DNA of 55,821 bases from an uncultured Muribaculaceae bacterium (GCA_910587425.1 CAJUKU010000014.1:1-55821), one strand, 5' to 3'; counted from the first letter of the stretch, positions 9,499 to 19,050 are shown. Program-made: numbers and translations. The notes: a model not told the origin generated them from the sequence alone.

Positions 9499-10731
9499 TT
9501 ATTCACGTATTGTAGCTATCATAAGGACAGGATTGGCGTCGTCCGATATCGTGTCGGCAATTTCCTTGAGCTTCCCGTGCAATCGCCCCTTGTCGTTCAG
9601 ACGTTGCAGACCCTCAACAGAAATGATATCGATAAACGTATTTTCCGGCAGATCATGTCCCCAACCTTCAGCCAACAGATTTGATGCAGTGACATCCATG
9701 TCACGGTTCAATATTCCACCTTCGAACATCTTTCCCTCCTTACGGTCATATATCAGACTTCTGATCTCCGAGATGTCATCTTTTCCAACCTCCTCCTCAC
9801 CAACTGTTCTGATTGCTCTAATTACTACATACCGATCGGTAAGATATGCCACCGACGACAGGAAACGTCCGTCATTGACACCTTTACCATTACCGTGGCG
9901 ATCCATTATCACATCCAGCCCTGACGGAGAACCTTCATAAACTTCCGGAGTCACATAATCCGAGACGACGACACGGCCGCCCGTCTTGAGCATGGGAGCT
10001 ACCGGTATAGACGACGCTATTGCATGCGCCCCTTCTATGCGGACGCGTGAATTGGAAGCCGGATCATCTATCTGGATTCCCGCAAGCGTACGCGCACCGG
10101 TCTTCAGATCTATGAAATAATAATTCCCTTTCAGACTGTCAGCAATATAGCTCTTGCTCGCTTCATAGTGCGCCAGGAGTCTGTCGGAATCATACAGATA
10201 GAGCTGGCTTGCCGTTGCATAGTCAGGCTTCGGAATGAACCGCACCCAATATCCGTCAAAGTCATAGACCTTGAAACCGGACACATCCTCCACATAGATC
10301 AGCATATTGTCAAAATCAACCGGAGAGTTCGCCAAAATCTGATATTCATGCGGTCCGGCACCATGGCTTGAAACCTTGCTTATGTAACGTCCGTCGGAGT
10401 CGTATACCAACACCTGACGCCCCATGCCATCCTTTACGATTATATATCCGTCACGGATGCTGATCCCACCCGGATAATTCATCACACACCTACTGTCAGT
10501 CTCAAGCGGTACATACCGGATATCAGCAAAATCCTGCAGGTACACATCTTTTTCCGGGCACTTCGCCGACAGATCAATCGTCATCACCTCGCGCTGCGTC
10601 CGTTCGTAATCCACAGGCACTTCCGATGATGCCGACGGAGCCTTGCCACAGGCTGATGCAATCATGAGGGTCACCACCCCGGTAATTACCGGCGATAACA
10701 CCCACTGCTTCCTTTCGTCTCTGATTTTCAT
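9499..10731 (-). CDS. 6-bladed beta-propeller lipoprotein
   Basis: This 410-aa secreted lipoprotein has a hydrophobic signal after a basic N-terminus and the lipobox IASAC (Cys at about 28). The mature part has the family hallmarks: YVPLETDSRCVM, a blade with VLVYDSDGRYIS followed by GAGPHEYQ, and YVEDVSGFKVYDFDG. It is the same family as the protein at 237-1349 but only distantly similar, so not a recent duplicate. It is transcribed alone from its own promoter, divergent from the serine acetyltransferase gene. The role is unknown; these proteins are envelope-located and often sit near polysaccharide or peptide-uptake genes, none of which are here. Confidence 0.78.
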   Translation of the reverse strand: MKIRDERKQWVLSPVITGVVTLMIASACGKAPSASSEVPVDYERTQREVMTIDLSAKCPEKDVYLQDFADIRYVPLETDSRCVMNYPGGISIRDGYIIVKDGMGRQVLVYDSDGRYISKVSSHGAGPHEYQILANSPVDFDNMLIYVEDVSGFKVYDFDGYWVRFIPKPDYATASQLYLYDSDRLLAHYEASKSYIADSLKGNYYFIDLKTGARTLAGIQIDDPASNSRVRIEGAHAIASSIPVAPMLKTGGRVVVSDYVTPEVYEGSPSGLDVIMDRHGNGKGVNDGRFLSSVAYLTDRYVVIRAIRTVGEEEVGKDDISEIRSLIYDRKEGKMFEGGILNRDMDVTASNLLAEGWGHDLPENTFIDIISVEGLQRLNDKGRLHGKLKEIADTISDDANPVLMIATIRE

Positions 10732-10796
10732 GGTACTACATCTTAGTATTGTATATTGACATATCTCACGCCAATATGGTCATTCGGGATAGATTA

Positions 10797-10828
10797 CAAA
10801 AATACAATAAAACCACCGCTTCAACAAA
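10797..10828 (-). promoter_or_regulatory. Promoter for the minus-strand propeller gene
   Basis: Read on the minus strand, TTTG (10825-10828) is followed after 20 bp by TATTTTTG (10797-10804), an exact match to the -33/-7 arrangement. The predicted start near 10793 leaves about 60 nt of leader. Confidence 0.65.
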
Positions 10829-10920
10829 TATTTAGAACTTACCAATGGACGTTTGATCATCTTTGCAGCTAACGCACGAAAAAATGAGCGGCAAAGCAGG
10901 TCTATTTGCGGCTTTTTGCC

Positions 10921-10928
10921 TAATTTTG
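10921..10928 (+). promoter_or_regulatory. -7 element TAATTTTG abutting cysE
   Basis: This consensus -7 element is separated from the ATG at 10933 by only 4 nt, so the mRNA would be leaderless. A near match, CATCTTTG at 10858-10865, could give a leader of about 65 nt instead. Confidence 0.5.
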
Positions 10929-10932
10929 CAAC

Positions 10933-11868
10933 ATGTCAACGACTATAGACAACAGCCACAGGGCGGCGGTTGAGCGCGCCTCCACAATAAAGCGTGTCGC
11001 GGAGATACTTTCCGACATCGACTCGCTGCCCGTCGTGGCACGGCAAGGTGCGCCGCTCCCATCTCAGGCAAGAGTCCGGGAGATAGTAGCATTATGCCGC
11101 CGGCTGTTGTTCCCCGGCTTTTTCGGCGATGGCGCATTGACCCGCGACAACGCCGTATACCACATGGGGGTCGACGCGGAAGCGCTTCTTGATGTCGCCA
11201 CCGAGCAGATTGCCGCCGCGCTGCGCTTCGACAACTGCGCCACCGAGGAGTGTCTGACAGAATGTGCCGCGAAAAGAGCCATACGTCTGCTCGAGTCACT
11301 ACCGGCAATGCGCCATGTGCTGCAGATGGATGTCGACGCCACATTCGACGGCGATCCTGCCGCCACCTCGCGTGCCGAGGTTATATTTTCCTACCCCGGA
11401 TTCCGCGCAACCGTCAGCCACCGCATAGCCCACCAGCTGTGCATGCTCGAAGTGCCGGTTTTACCGCGCATGATTGCCGAGATGGCGCACAACGAGACCG
11501 GAATCGATATCCACCCGGCGGCATCAATCGGCGAAGGGCTCATGATCGACCACGGTACCGGAGTTGTCGTTGGAGCCACAGCGATCATAGGAAGAAATGT
11601 GAAGCTCTATCAGGGTGTGACACTCGGTGCCCGCAGTTTCGTGCGCGATGCCGACCACAACCCGGTCAAGGGATTGCCACGCCATCCGGTGGTAGGCGAC
11701 AATGTGGTGATCTACAGCAACACCACCGTGCTCGGGCGCATCACTATAGGAGCAGGAGCCGTAATCGGCGGCAACCTCTGGGTTACGGAAAGCGTGGCGC
11801 CGGGTGAACGCCTCGTACAGGCGGCGCCCGACAATATCATTCGTGTAAACAACAAACCACAACCATAA
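10933..11868 (+). CDS. cysE: Serine O-acetyltransferase (EpsC-like)
   Basis: This 311-aa enzyme makes O-acetylserine from serine and acetyl-CoA, the first step of cysteine synthesis. The N-terminal half is helical. From about residue 190 the left-handed beta-helix of hexapeptide acetyltransferases begins: IDIHPAASIGEG, then the active-site IDHGTGVVVGATAIIG, then LYQGVTLGARSF. The length and the long helical N-terminus fit the EpsC/plant-like branch. The partner cysK is in the window but unlinked (24286-25218). It ends 2 bp before the methyltransferase gene. Confidence 0.88.
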   Translation: MSTTIDNSHRAAVERASTIKRVAEILSDIDSLPVVARQGAPLPSQARVREIVALCRRLLFPGFFGDGALTRDNAVYHMGVDAEALLDVATEQIAAALRFDNCATEECLTECAAKRAIRLLESLPAMRHVLQMDVDATFDGDPAATSRAEVIFSYPGFRATVSHRIAHQLCMLEVPVLPRMIAEMAHNETGIDIHPAASIGEGLMIDHGTGVVVGATAIIGRNVKLYQGVTLGARSFVRDADHNPVKGLPRHPVVGDNVVIYSNTTVLGRITIGAGAVIGGNLWVTESVAPGERLVQAAPDNIIRVNNKPQP

Positions 11869-11870
11869 AA

Positions 11871-13571
11871 ATGGATTCCGACAAACAGTTTCAGATGGTA
11901 GCCAAGACATTCCACGGATTGGAAGATGTCCTGGCAGAGGAATTACGCGCACTTGGCGCAGAAAATGTAGAGCCCGGGCGCCGCATGGTGTCGTTCGAGG
12001 GCGACCTGGAGATGCTCTACCGCGCCAACATGTGCTGCCGCACAGCCCTGCGTATACTCAAACCCATCTATAAATTCATCGCCCATGATTCCGACGAACT
12101 CTATGAGATGACCAAGGAGTTTGACTGGACCACAGTGCTCTCGCTCGACAAGACATTCTCTATCGACACCGTGAGCAACAGCGATGAATTCACCCACTCA
12201 CGGTTCGTCACCTACCGCGTAAAGGATGCCATAGTCGACTTCTTCAAGGACCGTTTCGGTCCGGACAAGCGTCCCGGCGTACGTCTGCAGGATGCTGATG
12301 TGGCAATCAATGTGCATATCGACTCCGACCGCGTCACGCTGTCGCTCGACTCATCGGGCGAGTCGCTACACCGCCGCGGCTACCGTGTGGCTCAGACCGA
12401 GGCTCCGATCAATGAGGTGCTTGCTGCCGGAATCATCCTAAAGAGCGGATGGCGCGGCGACTGCCCGCTGGTCGATCCTATGTGCGGATCCGGCACATTC
12501 CTGATCGAAGCGGCACTGATCGGCGCCGGCATAATGCCGGGTATATACCGCCGGCGTTTCGCATTCGAGGCATGGCCTGACTTCGATCCTGACCTGTTCG
12601 ACAGCATCTATAATGACGACAGCGCAGAGCGCGAGTTCACCCACAAGATTTACGGCGCCGACCTATCACCTAAAGCTGTCGCCATAGCGCGCGAGAACAT
12701 CAAGCAGGCTGGCGTAGGCAAATATATCGACCTTGAGGTTAAAAACCTTTCGTCATGGGAAGAGGCTCCAGCCGACGGCATACTGATCACTAACCCGCCC
12801 TATGGAGAGCGCATAGGCTCACCCGATATGGAAGGTCTTTATAAACTGATAGGTCAGAAGCTCAAGCATGTATTCACCGGCTATCACGCATGGATCATAG
12901 GCTACCACGAGGAGTATTTCCAGAAAATAGGACTCTCTCCGTCATTGCGTGAGACGCTCTATAACGGAGCACTCGAATGCGAGCTGCGCGAATACATAAT
13001 ATTCGACGGCGATTACAATTCATTCCGCCGCGCCGGAGGCTCTATCCGCCACGGAGGGGATGAAGAAGAGCCTGTGCGCCAGCGCAAGGCACCGCGCCGC
13101 CTGTCGGACAGCGAGTGGCGCGACGATGCCCGCCGCAAGGGATTCGGAGGTAAAGAGCACAAGGGACGCAACGACCGCTCTTTCAGAGACCGCGACCGCA
13201 ATAATTCCGACCGTAGCGAACGCCGCTTCGACCGAAAGTCTGATCGCCGTGGAGACAAGTCTGAATGGTCCGACAGACCGGAGCGCCGCACAGATCGCAA
13301 ATTTGATCGCGGTGACCGTCAGGAGCGCCGTTTCGACCGTGATGAACGGAAATTTGATCGCAGTGACCGCAAATTTGACCGCGGAGACCGTCAGGAACGC
13401 CGTTTCGACCGCGACGAACGCCCGCGGCGTGAAGAGAGCGAGAACCCGCTCGCAGCACGCCGTAATGCCGAACTGCTGCGGATGGTACGCGACAAGCGCC
13501 CCACCATCGCACCTCCGGAAGGGGAGCCGACCAATGTGGTGATGCGCCGCCGTGGTTGGAAGAAAAACTGA
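11871..13571 (+). CDS. THUMP-domain class I RNA methyltransferase with a charged tail
   Basis: This is a 566-aa protein. Residues 1 to about 160 form the RlmL-N/THUMP RNA-binding region (FHGLEDVLAEEL at the start). A UPF0020 methyltransferase domain follows, with DPMCGSGTFLIEAA for S-adenosylmethionine and the catalytic NPPY in ITNPPYGERIG near residue 307. This matches the N-terminal methyltransferase of RlmL, which makes m2G2445 in 23S rRNA; the second RlmK half of E. coli RlmL is absent. From about residue 385 an Arg/Asp/Glu-rich, surely disordered tail includes two 24-residue repeats. The last 35 residues (NPLAARRNAELLRM to GWKKN) look conserved again. Confidence 0.85.
   Translation: MDSDKQFQMVAKTFHGLEDVLAEELRALGAENVEPGRRMVSFEGDLEMLYRANMCCRTALRILKPIYKFIAHDSDELYEMTKEFDWTTVLSLDKTFSIDTVSNSDEFTHSRFVTYRVKDAIVDFFKDRFGPDKRPGVRLQDADVAINVHIDSDRVTLSLDSSGESLHRRGYRVAQTEAPINEVLAAGIILKSGWRGDCPLVDPMCGSGTFLIEAALIGAGIMPGIYRRRFAFEAWPDFDPDLFDSIYNDDSAEREFTHKIYGADLSPKAVAIARENIKQAGVGKYIDLEVKNLSSWEEAPADGILITNPPYGERIGSPDMEGLYKLIGQKLKHVFTGYHAWIIGYHEEYFQKIGLSPSLRETLYNGALECELREYIIFDGDYNSFRRAGGSIRHGGDEEEPVRQRKAPRRLSDSEWRDDARRKGFGGKEHKGRNDRSFRDRDRNNSDRSERRFDRKSDRRGDKSEWSDRPERRTDRKFDRGDRQERRFDRDERKFDRSDRKFDRGDRQERRFDRDERPRREESENPLAARRNAELLRMVRDKRPTIAPPEGEPTNVVMRRRGWKKN
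13293..13436 (+). repeat. Two 72-bp tandem repeats coding a DR-rich tail
   Basis: Two in-frame copies (13293-13364 and 13365-13436), 24 codons each, encode units beginning DRKFDRGDRQERRFDRDER. They differ at synonymous positions, so they are not a very recent duplication. Shorter DRSER/DRKSDR units precede them from about 13180. Confidence 0.75.
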
Positions 13572-13627
13572 CAGAATCCAAACATAATTAACCGAAAACG
13601 TAACGCAATCAATCATATCACCTGCTC

Positions 13628-14908
13628 ATGAACGTAATTCTGCTCGGAAGCGGCGGCCGTGAATCGGCGCTCGCTTGGAAATTCAGCCAAAGCACCCTGC
13701 TCGGAAAACTGTACATAGCCCCCGGAAACGGAGGCACATCGCAGTACGGCACGAATATCGACATCCGTCCGACTGACTTCGAGGCACTACTGACATTCGC
13801 ACGCAACCACGATGTGGAGCTCATTGTCGCCGGCAACGAGGATCCGCTCGTAGCCGGGCTCTATGATTACTTCCAGGGGTCAGGCATACGCGTATGCGGT
13901 CCGTCGCAGGCTGGCGCCCAGCTTGAGGGAAGTAAGGATTTCGCCAAACGCTTCATGGAGGCGAACGGCATTCCCACCGCACGTTACCGTTCGTTCACCG
14001 CAGCCAACATTGAGGAGGGTTATGAATTTCTCGGCGAACTGAATCCCCCATACGTGCTCAAGGCTGACGGACTTGCGGCAGGAAAGGGAGTGCTGATCAT
14101 CGACAACCTCGACGAAGCACGCAAGGCGCTTGGTGAGATGCTCGGCGGAATGTTCGGTAAATCATCGGCTACCGTAGTAATCGAGGAATTCCTCAGCGGA
14201 ATCGAGTGCTCCGTGTTCGTGCTTACCGATGGCAACGGAGGATACCGCATTCTCCCCGTCGCTAAGGATTACAAACGCATAGGCGAAGGCGACACCGGTC
14301 TGAATACCGGAGGAATGGGAGCCGTAAGCCCTGTGCCTTTCGCCGATGAGGAATTCATGGGCAAAGTCACAACAAGAATAATCGAACCCACCATACGCGG
14401 ACTGCGCGAGCAGGGCATAACCTACCGCGGCTTCATATTCCTCGGGCTGATCAACGTCGGAGGCGAACCGATGGTCATCGAATACAACGTGCGTATGGGC
14501 GACCCCGAGACCGAGGCTGTCATGCTCCGTATCGATTCAGACCTGCTCGCACTTGCCGACGCCGCAGCACGCGGATCGCTCGGCGATCTGCCGCTCGACA
14601 TAAATCCGGCGACAGCAGTCACGGTCATGATGGTATCGGAAGGCTATCCCGGCTCATACCCGAAAGGGCGCGTCATCACCGGACTTGACGGCGTGGAAGA
14701 CAGCATACCTTTCCATGCAGGAACAAAACTGAACGACGACGGAACGCTCGTAACATCAGGCGGACGCGTTATCAGCGTAAGCTCGCTCGGCGATTCCATA
14801 GCCGATGCGCTCGCCAAGAGCTACGCCGCAATCGCCCGCATAGAATTCGAGGGGAAATACTCCCGCCGCGACATAGGTCGTGATCTTATGGCGCTCGAAC
14901 AGAAGTGA
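13628..14908 (+). CDS. purD: Phosphoribosylamine-glycine ligase
   Basis: This 426-aa ATP-grasp ligase joins glycine to phosphoribosylamine in purine synthesis. The N-terminal GSGGRESAL (7-15), the ADGLAAGKGVL nucleotide loop, TGGMGAVSPVP near residue 230 and YNVRMGDPETEAV are all family hallmarks. The length is normal. It follows the methyltransferase gene after 56 bp. Its TGA overlaps the GTG start of the next gene, so the membrane protein is coupled to it. No other pur genes are in the window. Confidence 0.95.
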   Translation: MNVILLGSGGRESALAWKFSQSTLLGKLYIAPGNGGTSQYGTNIDIRPTDFEALLTFARNHDVELIVAGNEDPLVAGLYDYFQGSGIRVCGPSQAGAQLEGSKDFAKRFMEANGIPTARYRSFTAANIEEGYEFLGELNPPYVLKADGLAAGKGVLIIDNLDEARKALGEMLGGMFGKSSATVVIEEFLSGIECSVFVLTDGNGGYRILPVAKDYKRIGEGDTGLNTGGMGAVSPVPFADEEFMGKVTTRIIEPTIRGLREQGITYRGFIFLGLINVGGEPMVIEYNVRMGDPETEAVMLRIDSDLLALADAAARGSLGDLPLDINPATAVTVMMVSEGYPGSYPKGRVITGLDGVEDSIPFHAGTKLNDDGTLVTSGGRVISVSSLGDSIADALAKSYAAIARIEFEGKYSRRDIGRDLMALEQK

Positions 14909-15891
14909 CACCCTCGGAGAGACGGATCACACGTGTGCTAAAGTCGCGCGGAATAGCGTGGCTTCTCATTCTGTTGTCCATACTTGCCTCGCGGATCGCT
15001 ATGGGGCATGTGCAAAGCCCTACGCCCGGCTCACCGGGATTATGGCTTACAGGACCTGACAGATGGATCTCCGACCCGGCTCTGTCGTGGATCATAAGCG
15101 TTGCGGCAAGCTGCGCCATTGGCTTTATGATGGCACTTGTCAACAGAGTGTTCAACCTGCTGCGCACCGTATCGGTAGCTTTCGTCGGCTATTTCATGGT
15201 CATGCAGGCGGCAACCCCGACAGCATTGACTGGCTTCGACGGCGGCGAACTGCTCGCCATGATGGCTCTTGTCGGCATGGCTCTCCTATATTCCGTCTAT
15301 CAGGAGCCGCGGATAACACAGCGGATATTCCTGCTGTTCTTTCTTCTCGCGGCAGGGAGCGTGGTGGAGTACGGATTCGCCCTCTATATTCCCGTATTCC
15401 TGCTCGGCTGCTACCAGATGCGTGTGCTTGTACCGCGCGTGGTGATTGCCGCCGTGGTAGGGTTGATTACCCCAGTGTGGATCCTATGGGGATTCGGCGT
15501 GATCGATCCTACCCGCATAATAATCCCCGCGATGCCCGATCCTGCCTCGATATTCAGCCGCCCCGAGGCTATACCTCAGGCGGTAAGTGTCGGGCTGACA
15601 CTCATAGCAGGGCTATATTTCGGCAGCGCAAACACTATCAAGGTGATTGCGCTGAATGCCCGCAGCCGCGCATTCAACGGACTGCTCAGCGCCATCGGCG
15701 TCTTCACCGGGCTGCTCTGCATTCTTGACTTCACAAATGTAGCGTTCTACGTAACCCTCCTCAACGCCTGCACCGCAATGCAGGCAGGTCTGTATATGAA
15801 ACTCTACGCCACCCGCCGCGCCTATGCGCCGGTGCTTGCAGTGCTCGCATGCTATGTGGCGGTATTTATCTGGCACACATGGTTAATATAA
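14905..15891 (+). CDS. Multi-spanning membrane protein, unknown function
   Basis: This 328-aa hydrophobic protein has about eight or nine predicted membrane segments, for example GIAWLLILLSILASRIAMG, a helix pair around 60-100, and ALYIPVFLLGCYQM. The start is GTG at 14905 in a GTGA overlap with purD, and its end overlaps pdxB by 13 bp. I do not recognise the family with certainty. The layout is similar to uncharacterised Bacteroidota membrane proteins of the DUF6427 type, but that is a guess. Its position between purD and pdxB gives no functional clue beyond co-expression. Confidence 0.75.
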   Translation: MTPSERRITRVLKSRGIAWLLILLSILASRIAMGHVQSPTPGSPGLWLTGPDRWISDPALSWIISVAASCAIGFMMALVNRVFNLLRTVSVAFVGYFMVMQAATPTALTGFDGGELLAMMALVGMALLYSVYQEPRITQRIFLLFFLLAAGSVVEYGFALYIPVFLLGCYQMRVLVPRVVIAAVVGLITPVWILWGFGVIDPTRIIIPAMPDPASIFSRPEAIPQAVSVGLTLIAGLYFGSANTIKVIALNARSRAFNGLLSAIGVFTGLLCILDFTNVAFYVTLLNACTAMQAGLYMKLYATRRAYAPVLAVLACYVAVFIWHTWLI

Positions 15892-16880
15892 TTATAGAGG
15901 AGTGCATCCCTTACATCCGCGGGGTGCTCGAGCCGGTGGCGAATGTCACATACCTGCCGGCAAGCGGGATAACGCATGATGCGATGATGGATGCCGATGC
16001 GCTCGTCACACGGACAAGAACGCGGGTCGACGCGGCACTACTCGCCGGCACCCGCTGCCGTTTTGTCGCCACAGCCACCATAGGCACAGACCACATCGAC
16101 CTTGAGTGGTGCCGCGAGAATGGAGTGACCGTCGTCAACGCACCCGGCTGCAACGCACCGGCGGTAGCACAATATGTCCTCTCATCCATAATGCACTGCC
16201 GCCCGGAGCTACCATCCGCGCTCACCCTTGGCATAGTAGGCGTAGGTCATGTAGGCTCGATCGTAGCACGTTGGGCTGAAGGACTCGGAATGCGCACATT
16301 ACTATGCGATCCTCCGCGGGCACGCAGGGAAGGATCGGCAAAGTTCACGTCGCTCGCTGATCTCGCTGCAAACTCCGACATAATCACCTTCCATACCCCG
16401 CTGACCAGAAACGGCACCGATCCGACATTTCACCTGTGTGACGCCTCACTGCTCGCAGCCATGCGCAAGCGCCCGATGATAATAAACGCTGCACGTGGTG
16501 CGGTTGTCGACAACAATGCGCTTCTCCAGGCACTGCGCGATAACCTCATAAGTGATACGGCAATCGACTGTTGGGAACATGAACCGGACATAAACCTCGC
16601 GCTGCTCGGAAAATCACTCGTCGCCACACCGCATATCGCCGGTTATTCACGGCAGGGCAAGATACGCGCCACCCGAATGGCGGTAGATGCACTGACACAG
16701 TTCTTCGGCTTCCCGCCGGGGAAGTGGGACAACGAGAATCTTGAAGTACCGCAAACAGTGACTGCAATGCAGATCGTAGAATCCTACGATCCGGCAACCG
16801 ATTCACTCCGTCTTCGTCTTGATCCCCGCGGATTTGAACGACAGCGCAATCATTACCGCCTTCGCGAGGAACCGCTGTGA
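15879..16880 (+). CDS. pdxB: Erythronate-4-phosphate dehydrogenase
   Basis: This is a 333-aa D-isomer-specific 2-hydroxyacid dehydrogenase. The N-terminal part matches PdxB (IIEECIPYIRGVLEP, then TRTRTRVDAALLAGTRCRFVATATIGTDH, split here by its conserved Arg). The NAD motif is GIVGVGHVGSIVARWAEGLG, and IINAARGAVVDN and ATPHIAGYS follow. PdxB oxidises erythronate-4-phosphate in the DXP-dependent vitamin B6 route; pdxA is at 53893-55002. The ATG at 15879 was preferred to 15849 because homologous sequence begins at VNIIIEECIP. It is shorter than E. coli PdxB (about 378 aa) because the C-terminal dimerisation domain is reduced. Confidence 0.85.
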   Translation: MVNIIIEECIPYIRGVLEPVANVTYLPASGITHDAMMDADALVTRTRTRVDAALLAGTRCRFVATATIGTDHIDLEWCRENGVTVVNAPGCNAPAVAQYVLSSIMHCRPELPSALTLGIVGVGHVGSIVARWAEGLGMRTLLCDPPRARREGSAKFTSLADLAANSDIITFHTPLTRNGTDPTFHLCDASLLAAMRKRPMIINAARGAVVDNNALLQALRDNLISDTAIDCWEHEPDINLALLGKSLVATPHIAGYSRQGKIRATRMAVDALTQFFGFPPGKWDNENLEVPQTVTAMQIVESYDPATDSLRLRLDPRGFERQRNHYRLREEPL

Positions 16881-16949
16881 CCCCGCTGAGTAATCAATAC
16901 CGAACAATCCAATCTCCATAAAGTTACAAGTATATAAGCCATACAGAAT

Positions 16950-18131
16950 ATGAATCCCACTGACCACGTGACAGATACAATACGCTACATTGGCGTTGAC
17001 GATAACGACATCCAGCTCTTCGAGAACCAGTATCCGGTGCCGAAAGGCATATCCTACAACTCATATCTGGTGCATGGATCGGAAGCATCGATGATATTCG
17101 ATACTGTCGACTCCCGACGCCTTGATTCGTGGAAAGAGCTTGTGGAAACCGCCGTAAAGGAGGATGGACGCGAGCCTGCATACATTGTCATGCTCCATGC
17201 CGAGCCTGACCATACAGGAGGCATAGTCTGGGCATTGCAACGTTTCGGTGAGATACGCCTTGTGGCATCGCAGATGTGCCTCAACATGCTCGCGCAGTTC
17301 TACGGAGAGGGGATACCCGCCGACCGCACCATTCCGGTGAAAGAGGGATCGGTAATAGATCTCGGTGACCGCACGCTTACCTTCCACACGGCATCAATGA
17401 TCCACTGGCCGGAAGTGATGGTGGCGGTCGACTCAAAGGATGAGGTGCTGTTTTCAGCCGATGCATTCGGGCGCTTCGGCAGCCTCGGCTACGGGGATGA
17501 CAGCTGGGACGCGGAGGCTCGCCGCTATTACACCAATATCGTCGGCAAATACGGCTCACAAGTGCAAAACCTGCTGAAAAAACTTTCCGCGGATAAAATA
17601 AGTATCATTGCCTCCCTCCATGGCCCGGTGCTCCGCGACAATCTGCAACATTACGGCAGTCTATACAATCTTTGGAGCAGCTACACACCCGAACTCCCCG
17701 ACGGTGTATTGATAGCATACGCATCGATCTACGGAGGCACCGAGCGCGTCGCCCTACGTGCCGCCGACATGCTGCGTGAGCGTGGAGTCGAGGTAGCAAT
17801 CATCGACCTCTGCCGCCAGGACGCGTCGGAGGCTGTCAGCCAGGCATTCCGCATGGGGAGAATGCTTCTTGCATCCGTAACCTACGATGCCGGACTCTTC
17901 CCGGCGATGAACAACTTCCTCTACCGCATAGCCTCCAAGGGTTTGCGTGGACGCCGCGTGGCTCTCATTGAGAACGGCACATGGTCGCCCATAGCTGCCA
18001 AAGCGATGCGCCAGCAGCTTGAGGCTATGAAAGATATGGAAGTGGTCGAACCGGCAGTGACGGTGCGTAGCGCCGCCGCGCCATCAACCGACGAGGCTCT
18101 GCAAGCCCTGATCGATGCCCTTATGGCTTGA
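16950..18131 (+). CDS. A-type flavoprotein (FprA-like diiron O2/NO reductase)
   Basis: This 393-aa protein has an N-terminal metallo-beta-lactamase-like domain and a C-terminal flavodoxin domain. Diiron ligands are intact: HAEPDH near residue 82, the His of MIHWPE, the Asp of SADAFGRFG and the His of LHGPVL. The flavodoxin FMN loop is ASIYGGTERVA. The family reduces oxygen to water or NO to N2O in anaerobes, using electrons from rubredoxin or similar carriers. No rubredoxin is fused or adjacent. It lies 69 bp after pdxB, and its 3' end overlaps the 3' end of surE by 11 bp on the opposite strand. Confidence 0.88.
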   Translation: MNPTDHVTDTIRYIGVDDNDIQLFENQYPVPKGISYNSYLVHGSEASMIFDTVDSRRLDSWKELVETAVKEDGREPAYIVMLHAEPDHTGGIVWALQRFGEIRLVASQMCLNMLAQFYGEGIPADRTIPVKEGSVIDLGDRTLTFHTASMIHWPEVMVAVDSKDEVLFSADAFGRFGSLGYGDDSWDAEARRYYTNIVGKYGSQVQNLLKKLSADKISIIASLHGPVLRDNLQHYGSLYNLWSSYTPELPDGVLIAYASIYGGTERVALRAADMLRERGVEVAIIDLCRQDASEAVSQAFRMGRMLLASVTYDAGLFPAMNNFLYRIASKGLRGRRVALIENGTWSPIAAKAMRQQLEAMKDMEVVEPAVTVRSAAAPSTDEALQALIDALMA

Positions 18132-18894
18132 TTGACAACAGCTCCTCTACCATCGGCATAGCCGCGGTTGCTGTCTGGTCGGGACGCACCGGGGTGACTG
18201 ATACATACTCCCGGTCAAGCCAGTATAGATCGGTAGCCGTATTCTCCGGTTCCTCATTTATGTAATGTCCGGTGAGCATATAGAACGGCTTGCCTGATGG
18301 CGAGGTGTACTCTTTATACTCCTCAGTCCATCGTCCGCGGGCTGCGGTTGTCACCTTGATCCCTTTCGGGCGGCACTTCGCAGGGATATTGACGTTCAGA
18401 CACACCTCCTCCGGCAGTCCGCTGCGCATCACTGCCTCAACAATCGAGCGGACAAAAGGAGTTGTCTCCGAGAAGTCCGCATCGATAGAGTGATGCAGCA
18501 GCGAGAAGCCTATCGACGGAATGCCATACATGCACCCTTCTATCACAGCACCCATCGTGCCGGAATATATCACTGAATTACCGGAATTCGAGCCATGGTT
18601 TATGCCCGACAGCAACAGGTCAGGCTTGCGCGGCATTACGGCATGCAATCCGAGCTTCACGCAGTCGACCGGAGTGCCGTCGATAGAATAGACACGTGCA
18701 TCCCCCTCATCATCATGCCGATGTATCCGCAGCGGCATGTCGACAGTGATTGCCGACGCCTGTCCCGACTGTTGGCAGGAGGGAGCCACAGCCACAACAT
18801 CGCCAAACTCCGCCACACAACGGATCAGATGCCTCAGACCCGGAGCTGTGTAACTGTCATCGTTAGTCACCATTATCAACGCACGCTCTTTCAT
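18121..18894 (-). CDS. surE: 5'/3'-nucleotidase SurE
   Basis: This is a 257-aa metal-dependent nucleotidase. The start motif VTNDDSYTAPG (TNDD at 10-13) supplies metal ligands, with SGINHGSNSGNSVIYSGTMGA later as the second signature. The start at 18894 is chosen because the TNDD motif normally lies within the first 15 residues; in-frame starts at 18954 and 19011 would add an unconserved extension. SurE hydrolyses nucleoside monophosphates and short polyphosphate in stress and stationary phase. It is a single gene, divergent from pyrH. Confidence 0.92.
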   Translation of the reverse strand: MKERALIMVTNDDSYTAPGLRHLIRCVAEFGDVVAVAPSCQQSGQASAITVDMPLRIHRHDDEGDARVYSIDGTPVDCVKLGLHAVMPRKPDLLLSGINHGSNSGNSVIYSGTMGAVIEGCMYGIPSIGFSLLHHSIDADFSETTPFVRSIVEAVMRSGLPEEVCLNVNIPAKCRPKGIKVTTAARGRWTEEYKEYTSPSGKPFYMLTGHYINEEPENTATDLYWLDREYVSVTPVRPDQTATAAMPMVEELLSIKP

Positions 18895-18984
18895 ATCGCA
18901 GTATATTTTGAAGTTTCTTTGTTTAGCAAGCCTTGAAAAACTTGTCTCACTCATGAGAATTTTCCACTTCACGCTTACACAATG

Positions 18985-18992
18985 CAAATATA
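18985..18992 (-). promoter_or_regulatory. -7 element for surE
   Basis: On the minus strand the sequence reads TATATTTG, a consensus -7 element, about 90 bp before the surE start. No TTTG is found at the usual 20-bp distance, so it is less certain than the divergent pyrH promoter. Confidence 0.4.
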
Positions 18993-19050
18993 CGCCATTT
19001 CTCCAAATCACATGAAACGCACGGCTTCGATATCAACATCCCATGAAAAA

